Below, in pieces: positions 35,853 through 45,700 of a stretch of DNA of 64,000 nt; positions within the stretch are counted from its first letter, which is position 1, and every line of letters starts with the position of its first letter. The notes beneath the pieces are model-generated. The model was not told the origin of the DNA. It saw nothing but the letters and a program-made list of their open reading frames with translations, and searched no databases. This stretch comes from Streptomyces sp. WMMB 322 (GTDB taxonomy: Bacteria > Actinomycetota > Actinomycetes > Streptomycetales > Streptomycetaceae), in the NCBI RefSeq assembly GCF_900090145.1, contig NZ_FMHI01000013.1:124001-188000 (forward strand), written 5' to 3'. Made by a program: the position numbers and the translations under genes.

Positions 35853-38800
35853 ATGAGCGGCACGAACGCGACACGCGGACAGGCGGGCATCGCGGTGATC
35901 GGGATGTCCGCCCGTTTCCCGCAGGCCGACACCCTCACCGAGTTCCGGGCGAACCTGCGCGCCGGCCGCGACTCGGTGCGTGCTATGCCGCCCGGCCGGG
36001 TGGAGGCCTGCTGCCAGGATCCCTCCGCCGACTACCCGCAGCAGGGGTATCTGGACCGGATCGACCTGTTCGACCACGAGTTCTTCGGGCTGTCGCGACG
36101 CGAGGCGGAGGTCACCGACCCCCAGCACCGGCTGGCGCTGCAACTCACCCGGGAGGCCCTCGAGAACGCCGGGTACGCCGCCTCACGCATGCGCGACTCC
36201 CGCACGGCCGTCATCTTCAGCTCGCCCACGAACGGCTATGCGCCCCTGGTACGCGAAGTCGGCACCCTCAGCATGATCGGGAACATCCCCTGCGGTCTGC
36301 CGGCCCGCGTCTCGCACCTCTTCGGATTCACGGGCCCCTGCTACGGCGTGGACACCGGCTGCAACGGATCGCTCGTCGCCGTACACCAGGCCTCGCGTGA
36401 ACTGCGCGACGGCGACGCCGACTTCGCCGTCGTCGGCGGGGCGAGCGTACGTCACGTCGTGCCGCCGGCGGCCACGGTCGGCGCCTTCCCCGGCATCGCC
36501 TCTCCGACGGCCAAGTGCCGTGCCTTCGACGAAGACGCCGACGGCGCGGCGGCCGGCGAGGGCGGAGCGGTGCTGCTGCTCACCACGCTGGAACGGGCCC
36601 TGGAGGAGGGTTCGTTCATCCACGCCGTGATCCGCGGCAGCGCCGTCGTGCACAACGGCCGCCACTCGGCCACCATCGCCACGCCCAGCGCCAAGTCACA
36701 GGCCGAGGTGATACGCAAGGCGTGGCGCAGCGCCGGCCTGGACATCGCGACGGCGGGCTACGTGGAAGCGCACGGGTCCGGCACCCGCCTGGGCGACGCC
36801 GTCGAGGTGGAAGGGCTGGCCCTCGCACGCTCCGGTGCCGCGGGCGCCGCCGGTGATCTTCCCATCGGCTCGGTGAAGACCAACCTCGGGCACCTCGATC
36901 ATGCGGCCGGGATCGCGGGCCTCGTCAAGACGGTTCTGAGCGTGCGGCACGCCGAGCTGTATCCGACCCTGCACTTCACCCGCCCCGCCGAGGACGTCGA
37001 CCTGAAGGCCGCACGGCTCGACGTGGTGACCTCGGGGCGGTCCTGGAAGGGCGACGTGCGCAGGGCGGGCGTGAGCTCCTTCAGCCTCGGCGGGATCAAC
37101 GCGCACTGCGTGGTCGAGCAGCCGCCCGCCCCGGACGGGCGGGAGCCGGCCCGTGGTGAGGCCCCGCCGCAGCTGATCGGCGTCTCGGCCCGCAGCGCGG
37201 AGGACCTCGTCACGCTCTGCGAGCGGCTGTCGCTCGAACTGCGCGACCATTCCTGGCCGTTGGCGGACGTCGCGAGGACGCTGAACGAGGGACGGGACCA
37301 CCACGGTCACCGCATGAGCGTGGTGGCACGTACGGTCCCGGACCTGGCGCTGAAGCTGGCCGCCCAGGTCACCTGGCGGAGGCTGGAGGCTTCCCCCGCC
37401 CCGGACGGCGAGGCCCCGGCCTCCGCCTCCGGCCTGGAGACCCCCGGGCGTGCGGGGGCCGGTTCCCTCGCGCCCCGGGTCGTCCTGCTGCTCTCCGGGG
37501 ACGCTACGGGCACACCCGCCGGTGAGGGCGCCCCGCTGCCGGAGCAACTGCCGCTGCCGTCCGGCCCGGCCTCCCGCGTACGGGGCCAACTCGCCGCGCA
37601 TGCACGGCTCAAGGACGCCGGAGTGCGCGTCGAGGGGCTCATCAGCTCCGGCGTCTCCCGCTACGCGGTGCGGCATCTCCAGGGCAGGCTCACGGCCGCC
37701 GACACGCAGGAACTGCAGGGCGTGAGGAACGGCTGGACCGGCGACGGCGACGCTCACGGCAACGGCACCGGCAACGGCACCGGCAACGGCGCAGGCGACG
37801 GCGTCTTCGGCGGTCCGCTGCGCAGCGACCGGCTCCACGCCGCCGTGGAGGAACAACTCGCCGCCGGGCCGGTGGTGTTCGTGGAACTCGCCACCCGCGG
37901 CGAGATCAGCGACCGGCTCGCCGAGCACCTCGACGGGCGCACCGATGCCCGGGTGATCACACTCGGGGAAGGTCCCGAGGGCGTCCTGGAGGCACTCGGA
38001 GCACTCTACGAGGCCCGGCTGGACCTCGACTGGACCGCGTTGAGGCCGACGGCCCCGGAGCCCGGGCCCCGCAGGGTCCCGCTCCCCGGCCACCCCTTCC
38101 GCGGTGTGCGGTGCTGGGCCCGCCCGCTGGGCGACATCATCCGCTTCGACGCCCCCGGCACCGCGCCGCAGCAGTCCGGGTCGGCGGCAGAGCAGCCACC
38201 CTCGGCGACCGCCCCCGGGCCTGCCACCCCGGGGCGGGACGCGGATCCCGCCCCGGAGCCGCCCGCGGCGAGCAGCACCCCGGCGGCACCCCGTGCATCC
38301 GCCCCCGCACCGCTGCCCGCCCCCGGGACCGAGCCGGCGGACAGTGCCCCCACGGTGCCCGGAGCGGCGCAGGGTGAACCGGCTGCCGCCGCCGTCACGC
38401 CGGACGGTCCCGGGCACCCCGCCGGGACCCGGGCGGCGAGGCATGCGCCGTCACAAGCCCCCGCGGCCCCCGCGGCCCCCGGTCCGGCGACGGGGGGCGC
38501 GGCCGAGGGATCGCCGCCGCCTGTCGGCGCGGACGTGCTGCCGTGGCTGCGCCGCACCCTCGCCGAACTGCTCTACGCGGACGAAGTGGCCCCCGACGCC
38601 GACTACTTCTCCATCGGCGGCAACTCCGTCATCGCCCTGCAGCTCATCGAGCGCGTCATCAGCCGGTACGGGGCACCCCTCAAGCTCGTCGACATCTACG
38701 CCCACCCCCTCGTGTCGGATCTCGCCGCCGCCGTCGCCGACCGCATGCCGCAACCGGCGGGCGACCCGGAGGAGCGGCCGGCGGCCGACGGTTCCGTGGC

Positions 38801-41681
38801 TGCCGCCTCCGCCGCGGACGTGCACAGGCTGCCGCCGATCCGCCCCGGCCAGGAGCCGACGCTCTCCTACGGTCAGGAGCGCATGTGGTTCCACCACCAG
38901 CTCGACCCGGACACCACCCTCTACAACCTTCCCGGCGCCTCCCGGCTGCGCGGCGAACCCGACCTCGAAGCGCTGCGCCTGGCCTGGGAGGACCTCGCCC
39001 AGCGCCATGAGGCCCTGCGCTCGAACTTCGCCGAGGTCGACGGCCGTCCGCAGCTGGTCGTGCGTCCCGAACTCGGCGACTTCTTCCGCGTACTGGACGT
39101 CTCGGGGGAGGAGGACCCGGAGGCGGCGGCCCGTGCCGCCGTGCAGAAGGAGACGCACTGGGTCTTCGACGTGGCCCACGACCCCCTGGTACGGGTCACC
39201 GTCGTACGCATCGCACCCGGCGACCACCTCTTCTGCTGGACGATGCACCACGGCGTGAACGACGGCTGGGCGCCGCAGATCCTCATGGGCGAACTGCTCC
39301 AGTTCTACGAGGCGCGCTGCGAGGGCCGTGTACACCGGCCCGAACCGCTGCCCGTGCAGTACAGCGACTACGCCCGATGGCAGCGCGACCTGCTGGAGGG
39401 CTCCCTTCTCGACGGCGAACTGGACTACTGGCGTGAGCAGTTGCGCGAGCCCCCGGCGCTGGAGCTGCCCACCGACCGGCCGCGTGCCGCACGCATGGAC
39501 TTCGCCGGCGCGACGCACGGGTTCACGGTTCCCGCCGAACTCGTCGGCAAGCTGCGGGCCATGGGCAGCAGCGAGACGGCCACGCTGTTCATGGTGATCC
39601 TCACCGGGCTCAATGTGCTGCTCTCCCGCTGGTCCGGGCAGCGCGACATCGTCATCGGCACGCCCACCATCGGGCGCAGCCGTCCCGAACTGTGGGGGCT
39701 CCTCGGCTTCTTCAACAACACCATCGCCCTGCGCTCCGACCTGTCCGGCGACGCCACCTTCCGCGAACTGCTCCGCCGTGTCCGCGCCGTCGTGCTGGGA
39801 GCGATGGAGCATCAGGAGATCCCCTTCGACAGGGTCGTGCGTGAGGTCGCGCCGGACCGCGATCCCAGCCGGAACCCGATCTTCGACGTCATGTACGTCC
39901 ATCAGACGCTGCCGCCGGACTTCTCCTTCGGCGAGAGCACGTTCAACCCGGGACGCCCGGGCGGGGAGGAGGACGAGACGCCGCTGTTCCCCGGACTGCC
40001 GCCGGGCACGGCCAAGTTCGACCTCACGGTGGTCGTCGCGGAACGCCCGGACGTCGAAGAGCTCGAGGTCGCCGTGGAGTACAGCACCCAGCTCTTCGAC
40101 GCCGGCACCGTCACGGCGATGACCCGGTCTCTGCTGGACCTGCTGTGGGCCGCCGCCGACGACGCGGACGTCGACCACCTGGAACTGCCGGCCGGAGCAC
40201 CCGCGAAGCCGGAGAGCGGGGAGCGCGGCGCAGCCGGCCGGAGCACCCCGTCCCCGGCATCGGCCGTCGACCCGGCCGCACCGGCCCCGGCACCCGCCCG
40301 GGACCGTGCGCCTGCCCCTGCCGCAGCTCCCGCACCGCCCCCGGCCCCCGAGGGCGTCTCCGCCTGCCTGCGTCTGCGTGGCGACGTCGATCCGGACGTG
40401 CTGCGAGCAGCGTTCGACGACCTGACGGAGCGGCACGACGTCCTGCGCGCCCGCTTCCCCGTCCCCGTCGAGCAGCCGCTCTCGCCCTTCGCGCGGGACG
40501 GCGCCGCCGGATTCCTCGGCGTGGCGGACGTCTCCGGCCGGACGAACCCCCAGGCAGCCGCCCGGGAGTTGGCGGCGGCCCACGGCCGTACAGCCATCGA
40601 CCCGGCCACGGGCTCCCCGCTGCGGGCGCTGCTGCTGACGACCGGCACCGCCGAGCACATCCTCGTGGTCACCACACACCGCGAGGTCTACGACGGGGCA
40701 CAGCCCGGAGTCTTCTTCGGTGACCTCCTCACCTTCTACGCCGCCCGCTCGGGCCACCTGACGCCGGGACCGGCCGCGCTCCCCGTCTCGTACAACGACT
40801 ACGCGCGGTGGCAGCACAGCCTGCGCGCCGACGGGCTGCTGGACGGTCAACTCGCCCACTGGCAGGAGCGACTTGCCTCACTCAAGGCCTTCGAGACGCC
40901 CACCGACAGGCCGCGTCCGATGCGCGGCACGCACGCGAGCGCATCCCACGAGTTCCGCATACCGGCGCCGCTGGCCGGCGAGGTGATCCGCGACGGCGCG
41001 CGTGAGCGGCTGCTCGCGGGCATCACGGCACTGCTGACGCTGCGCTCCGGCGCGGACGAGGTGGTCGTCGGGCTCACCGAGTCGGCCCCCGACACCGATT
41101 CGCCACACCTGAGGGGCTCCGGCGCGGACCGGCCGCCCCTGGGTGAACTGCTCGGCCCGTTCGCGAACCCGCTGGCCCTGCGTATCGACACGGCCGACGA
41201 ACCGGGCCTCGACGCCCTCACCGCCCGCGTCCGCGAAGTGATCGCCGCCGCCGAGGGCAACGCCGATGTGCCGTTCGAGGACGTCGTACGGGCCCTCCGG
41301 CTCCCCCGGCAGCCGGGGCGGGCACCGCTCTTCGACGTCACCTACGCCCACCATGCACTGCCTCCGGCCCTCGGCGCGGCCTCGGGGCTCGACGTGCGGG
41401 GAGTGCGCTGGCCCGGTTCGCACGCCGCCCGCCTGATGGTCCCCGCCGAGGACGGCACGAGCGCCCACGACCTGGCCTGGTCGGTGCTGGAGGGTGACGA
41501 ACCCGGCGCGCTGAGCGTCTCCGTGGAGTACCGCACGGAGCTCTTCGAAGCCGGGACGGTGGCCGCCATGGCCGGCGACCTCGTGACGCTGCTGCGGCTC
41601 GGCCTGCGCGAGCCCGCCGTGCCGCTGAGCGACCTGTGGCCCGCGGCGACCCCGCCGCATGCCGGGCCGCACGCCGGCTGA
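35853..41681 (+). CDS. PKS-NRPS hybrid: KS, eroded AT, ACP, C, truncated dead C
   Basis: 1942 aa. KS 12-420 with Cys170 (DTGCNGSL), His307 and His347, all catalytic. Residues 440-760 keep the shape of an acyltransferase (YAVRHLQGRLTAAD, closing PLPGHPFRGVRCW) but the GHSxG motif is gone: Gly600 stands where the nucleophile Ser should be. A 120-residue Pro/Ala linker leads to an ACP (Ser925). C domain 990-1449 is of LCL type with HHGVNDG (His1132/1133). A second C domain (1500-1925) lacks its first core motif and reads HREVYDG: catalytic His is Arg1610. No KR, DH, ER, A or TE. Extender must be loaded in trans. Confidence 0.93.
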   Translation: MSGTNATRGQAGIAVIGMSARFPQADTLTEFRANLRAGRDSVRAMPPGRVEACCQDPSADYPQQGYLDRIDLFDHEFFGLSRREAEVTDPQHRLALQLTREALENAGYAASRMRDSRTAVIFSSPTNGYAPLVREVGTLSMIGNIPCGLPARVSHLFGFTGPCYGVDTGCNGSLVAVHQASRELRDGDADFAVVGGASVRHVVPPAATVGAFPGIASPTAKCRAFDEDADGAAAGEGGAVLLLTTLERALEEGSFIHAVIRGSAVVHNGRHSATIATPSAKSQAEVIRKAWRSAGLDIATAGYVEAHGSGTRLGDAVEVEGLALARSGAAGAAGDLPIGSVKTNLGHLDHAAGIAGLVKTVLSVRHAELYPTLHFTRPAEDVDLKAARLDVVTSGRSWKGDVRRAGVSSFSLGGINAHCVVEQPPAPDGREPARGEAPPQLIGVSARSAEDLVTLCERLSLELRDHSWPLADVARTLNEGRDHHGHRMSVVARTVPDLALKLAAQVTWRRLEASPAPDGEAPASASGLETPGRAGAGSLAPRVVLLLSGDATGTPAGEGAPLPEQLPLPSGPASRVRGQLAAHARLKDAGVRVEGLISSGVSRYAVRHLQGRLTAADTQELQGVRNGWTGDGDAHGNGTGNGTGNGAGDGVFGGPLRSDRLHAAVEEQLAAGPVVFVELATRGEISDRLAEHLDGRTDARVITLGEGPEGVLEALGALYEARLDLDWTALRPTAPEPGPRRVPLPGHPFRGVRCWARPLGDIIRFDAPGTAPQQSGSAAEQPPSATAPGPATPGRDADPAPEPPAASSTPAAPRASAPAPLPAPGTEPADSAPTVPGAAQGEPAAAAVTPDGPGHPAGTRAARHAPSQAPAAPAAPGPATGGAAEGSPPPVGADVLPWLRRTLAELLYADEVAPDADYFSIGGNSVIALQLIERVISRYGAPLKLVDIYAHPLVSDLAAAVADRMPQPAGDPEERPAADGSVAAASAADVHRLPPIRPGQEPTLSYGQERMWFHHQLDPDTTLYNLPGASRLRGEPDLEALRLAWEDLAQRHEALRSNFAEVDGRPQLVVRPELGDFFRVLDVSGEEDPEAAARAAVQKETHWVFDVAHDPLVRVTVVRIAPGDHLFCWTMHHGVNDGWAPQILMGELLQFYEARCEGRVHRPEPLPVQYSDYARWQRDLLEGSLLDGELDYWREQLREPPALELPTDRPRAARMDFAGATHGFTVPAELVGKLRAMGSSETATLFMVILTGLNVLLSRWSGQRDIVIGTPTIGRSRPELWGLLGFFNNTIALRSDLSGDATFRELLRRVRAVVLGAMEHQEIPFDRVVREVAPDRDPSRNPIFDVMYVHQTLPPDFSFGESTFNPGRPGGEEDETPLFPGLPPGTAKFDLTVVVAERPDVEELEVAVEYSTQLFDAGTVTAMTRSLLDLLWAAADDADVDHLELPAGAPAKPESGERGAAGRSTPSPASAVDPAAPAPAPARDRAPAPAAAPAPPPAPEGVSACLRLRGDVDPDVLRAAFDDLTERHDVLRARFPVPVEQPLSPFARDGAAGFLGVADVSGRTNPQAAARELAAAHGRTAIDPATGSPLRALLLTTGTAEHILVVTTHREVYDGAQPGVFFGDLLTFYAARSGHLTPGPAALPVSYNDYARWQHSLRADGLLDGQLAHWQERLASLKAFETPTDRPRPMRGTHASASHEFRIPAPLAGEVIRDGARERLLAGITALLTLRSGADEVVVGLTESAPDTDSPHLRGSGADRPPLGELLGPFANPLALRIDTADEPGLDALTARVREVIAAAEGNADVPFEDVVRALRLPRQPGRAPLFDVTYAHHALPPALGAASGLDVRGVRWPGSHAARLMVPAEDGTSAHDLAWSVLEGDEPGALSVSVEYRTELFEAGTVAAMAGDLVTLLRLGLREPAVPLSDLWPAATPPHAGPHAG
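37757..37797 (+). repeat. 12-bp tandem repeat in the eroded AT region
   Basis: The unit GGCAACGGCACC is repeated about three times with the last copy changed, giving Gly-Asn-Gly-Thr repeats at residues 635-648. It keeps the frame and probably forms a flexible loop. Confidence 0.75.
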
Positions 41682-41718
41682 CCCCCCGAACGAACGCACC
41701 GAAGGAGGCCCCGCGACC

Positions 41719-42711
41719 GTGGGCGAACGCAAGGACATCGGGCCGGCCCGGCCGGTGGGAGTGGTCGGCGCCGGCACCATGGGCGCCGGAGTGGCCCAGT
41801 GCTTCGCACAGACCGGCCATCGCGTCGTGGTCGTCGACCCCGACGCGGAGGCCCGCCGGGGCGGTGCGGCGAGGCTGCGGGCCGGGCTGCGGCTGAAGAG
41901 CCTGCTGCGCGGCAGACAGACGGACGGTGCGCGGCGGCAGAGCGGTCTGCCGCAGAACGGCGGGACGCCAGGGCAAGCAGAGCAGTCCCGTGCCGCGGAG
42001 CGGGAAGAGCCGGCGGACCCGGCCGCACTCGTGGAGTTCACCGCCGACCTGTCCGACCTGGCGCAGGCGTCCTTCGTCGTCGAGTGCGCACGCGAACGGG
42101 AGCCGCTCAAGGAGGAGATCCTGCGCGCACTCGACGAACTGTGCCCGGCAGAGACGATCTTCGCCTCGTGCACGTCGGCCATCCCTATCGCCCGCCTCGG
42201 CTCCTTCACCGGCCGTCCCGACCGGGTCGTGGGCACGCACTTCATGAACCCCGCACCGCTCAAGGACGCCGTCGAGGTGGCACGTTCACCGCACACGAGC
42301 GACGACACCCTCGCGCGCACGCTGCGCATCCTGGAGGGCATCGGCAAGAGCCCCCTCGTCGTGGGGGACGGGCCCGGATTTGTGACCAACCGGGTCCTGA
42401 TGCTCACCGTCAACGAGGCGGCGTACGTGCTGCACGGGGGAACCGCGGACGCCGAGACCGTCGACCGCGTCTTCCAGGAGTGCTTCGGCCACCCGATGGG
42501 GCCGCTGCGCACCGGCGACCTCATCGGGCTCGACACCGTCGTCGACACCCTCGACGTGCTCCGCGAACACACCGGCGACGAACGCTTCCAGCCGTGCCCC
42601 CTGCTGGCCGAGCTCGTCGCCGACGGCAGCGTCGGCCGCAAGGCCGGCAGGGGGTTCCACCACTATCCGAAGAGCCCGCTCGTCCCACGGGGAGAGACCA
42701 GTCATGGCTGA
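41719..42711 (+). CDS. 3-Hydroxyacyl-CoA dehydrogenase-like enzyme (ZmaG/FkbK type)
   Basis: 330 aa. Rossmann motif GVVGAGTMGAG (Gly17, Gly19, Gly22) binds NAD; HFMNPAP carries the catalytic His, followed by the conserved Glu in VEV; the C-terminal helical domain has PGFVTNRVLMLTVNEA and ends GRKAGRGFHHY. In hydroxymalonyl-ACP synthesis it oxidises the glyceryl-ACP hydroxyl before the flavoenzyme finishes the carboxylate. An unusual Arg/Gln-rich insert of about 35 residues lies at 62-97. GTG 41719 is 10 nt after GAAGGAGG; the 3' end overlaps the next gene by 8 nt. Confidence 0.9.
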   Translation: MGERKDIGPARPVGVVGAGTMGAGVAQCFAQTGHRVVVVDPDAEARRGGAARLRAGLRLKSLLRGRQTDGARRQSGLPQNGGTPGQAEQSRAAEREEPADPAALVEFTADLSDLAQASFVVECAREREPLKEEILRALDELCPAETIFASCTSAIPIARLGSFTGRPDRVVGTHFMNPAPLKDAVEVARSPHTSDDTLARTLRILEGIGKSPLVVGDGPGFVTNRVLMLTVNEAAYVLHGGTADAETVDRVFQECFGHPMGPLRTGDLIGLDTVVDTLDVLREHTGDERFQPCPLLAELVADGSVGRKAGRGFHHYPKSPLVPRGETSHG

Positions 42712-45700
42712 CCACCGCACTGCGCGCATCCCGATGTCCCCGGCCGGACGGGAGAGTTGGCGCCGCACACCGGGCCGCGACGGCGGGCCCGGCCGGTACC
42801 TCGCCGAAGTCGTCGAGATATTCGGACCGTTGGACACCTCACTGTTCGAGCACGCGGTGCGCACGGTGACGGCGGAGAGCGAAGCGCTGCGCCTGCGCGT
42901 CGCGGGGGACGCCGCCCCGCAGGGTGATGTGCCCTCCGGCGGAGAGGCGCCGCACCTCGAGACGCACGGCGACTTCCCGCTCACGGTGCTGGACGTGAGC
43001 GCGGAGACGGACCCCGTGGCGGCGGCGCAGGAGTGGGAACGTGCCGAACTTGCACGGCCGTTGGAGCCGCGGGAGGCCCTGTCCGGCCAGGCGCTGATCC
43101 GGCTGTCCGGGGAGCGCTTCCGCTGGCTCCACCGCCATCACCCCTCCGCGCTCGACGCCTTCGGCTGTGCGCTGATCACCCGCCGGGTCGCCGAGGTGTA
43201 CACGGCGTGCACGGAGGGCTGGAATCACGAGGACGACAGGCTCGTACCGCTGCCGTCCCTGGCGGCCGAGGACGCGGAGTACCGCGACAGCGAAGCACAC
43301 GACGAGGACCGCCACTTCTGGCTGAGCCGGTACGGCGACCGGCCCGAGCCGCTCTCGCTCGCCACGGGCGCCGCCGGCGCTCACGGGAAGGGCGCCGCGC
43401 CGTCCGCGGACGCCTCGCCCCACGACCACGTGCGCTCCCGCACCGTCGCCCTCACCGCCGAGGCGAGCGCACGGGTGCGCGCCGCCACCCGGCACACCGG
43501 CACCGACCCCGGCGCGGTGCTGCAGGCCGCCGTGGCCGCGTACGTACACCGACTGACCGGCGGCACGGACGTGGTGCTCGGCATTCCCGTCGACGGCCGC
43601 ACGAGCCGCTCCTCGCGGCGGGTTCCGGGCGCGGCAGGCGACGTCGCGGCACTGCGGACGACCGTGACGCCCGGCACCGTCTTCACCCGGCTCGTGCGGG
43701 AAGTCGCACGGGAGAGCCGCAGGGTCCGCCGCCATCAGCGCTTCCGGCACGAGGAGTTGTGCGTCCAGCTCGGCGTCGCGGACCGGGGCGGCCGCCTGTA
43801 CGGACCGGTCGTCGACGTGCGCACCGCGGCACACGAGGTCCGCTTCGGCGACCACCCGGCCTCCGTGCGCCGCACCGGTGCCGAAGGAGGCGGAGAACTG
43901 CGCGTCGTCATCGACGAGGACCCCCGGCAGTGCACCTTCGGCGTCACCTTCACCGGCGCCGCCGGCCGCTTCTCGGCCGGCGAACTCGACGCGCACCGCG
44001 CGCGGTTCGAGCGTGTGCTCGCGGAGGCCGTCGCGCGTCCGGACCGCCCGGTGGGTGCCTTCGACCTGCTGGACGCCGACGAGCGGCGGACGGTGCTGTC
44101 CTGGGCGCAGGGAGGCGGGGACGCGAACGGGCAGGCGGCGCCCGCGGCCCGGGGGGCCCTCCTCCCCGGTCTGCTCGACGAGTCGGCGGCCCGGCACGCG
44201 GACTCCGTGGCCCTACTCGACCGGTCGGGCAGCAGCCTCACCTACCGGGAACTCGACGAGCGTTCCAACAGACTGGCCCGGCTTCTCATAGAACGCGGTG
44301 CGGGCCCCGAACGCGTCGTGGGCCTGATGCTGCCCCGTTCCGCCGGGACGGTCGTCGCGATGCTCGCGGTGCTCAAGTCCGGTGCCGCGTATCTGCCGCT
44401 CGACCCCGCGTATCCGGCGGAGCGGCTGCGCTTCATGGTCCGGGACGCGCGCCCTTCATGTGTGCTCACCGACGCCGCCGGAGCGGCCCGTGACATCGCC
44501 GGGTCCTCGCTGATCGTCCTCGACGACGCGGGCACCGCACAGGAGTTGGACCGCCGCTCGCCCGCCCCCCTCACCGACGCCGACCGCGCCGCACCGCTGC
44601 TGCCCTCGCACCCCGCGTACGTGATCTACACCTCCGGTTCCAGCGGGACCCCCAAGGGCGTGGTCGTCGCGCACAGCAACGTCGCTGCGCTGATCGCGTG
44701 GGCGACGGCGGAGTTCGGGCCGGGTTCGCTCGAACACACGCTGGCCGCCACGTCGTTCAGCTTCGACGTCTCGGTGGCCGAGATCTTCCCTGCGCTCACC
44801 ACGGGCGGGCGCGTCGAGGTCGTGCGGGACCTGCTGTCGCTGCTGGACGGCGACCCGCCGCGCTGGTCCGGCGGACTGGTGTGCGCGATCCCGTCGGTAC
44901 TCGCCAAGCTCACCGAGCAAGGGGGGCTCGAACTGGCCGCCGGGACACTGTCGATGGCCGGAGAGGCGCTTCCCGCCCCCCTCGCCGAGCGGGTGCGCGA
45001 GACGATGCCCGGCACCAGACTGCTCAACGTCTACGGGCCCACCGAGGCGACCGTGTACGCGACGGCGTGGGCGGACGGGGCGACCCCCGAGGGCGTCACA
45101 CCGCCCATCGGCCGGCCCCTGGGCCACGTACGCACCTACGTACTGGACGGAGCGCTTCAGCCGGTGGAGCCCGGCAGGCCCGGCGAGCTGTATCTGGCGG
45201 GCGGGGGACTGGCCCGCGGCTATCTGCGCAGGCCGGGACTGAGCGCCGGCCGTTTCGTGGCCGACCCCTTCGGTCCGCCCGGTGAGCGCATGTACCGCAC
45301 CGGTGACCTCGTGCGGTGGCTGGGGGACGGGCAGCTCGACTTCCTCGGGCGCATCGACGAACAGGTCAAGTTCCGCGGATTCCGCATCGAGTTGGGCGAA
45401 GTGGAGTCCGTACTCGGACGTCACGGCGGGGTGGCGGAGGCGGTGTGCGCCGTGCGCGAGGGCGCGGACGGCGAACCCGGGCTGGTCGCCTACGTCGTGC
45501 CGTCCGCGGCGGAGCGTCCGAAGCCCGAGGTGCTGCGGGAATGGCTGGCGGGGCGACTTCCGGCGTACCTCGTTCCCGCATCCGTCCAGGTGCTCGCGGA
45601 GCTGCCCCGTACGCCCAGCGGCAAGCTCGACCGCGAGGCCCTGCCGGCGCCGGGCCCGCTCTCCGGGCCGGTCGAGCGAGCCGAGCAGGGCGGGCAGGTC

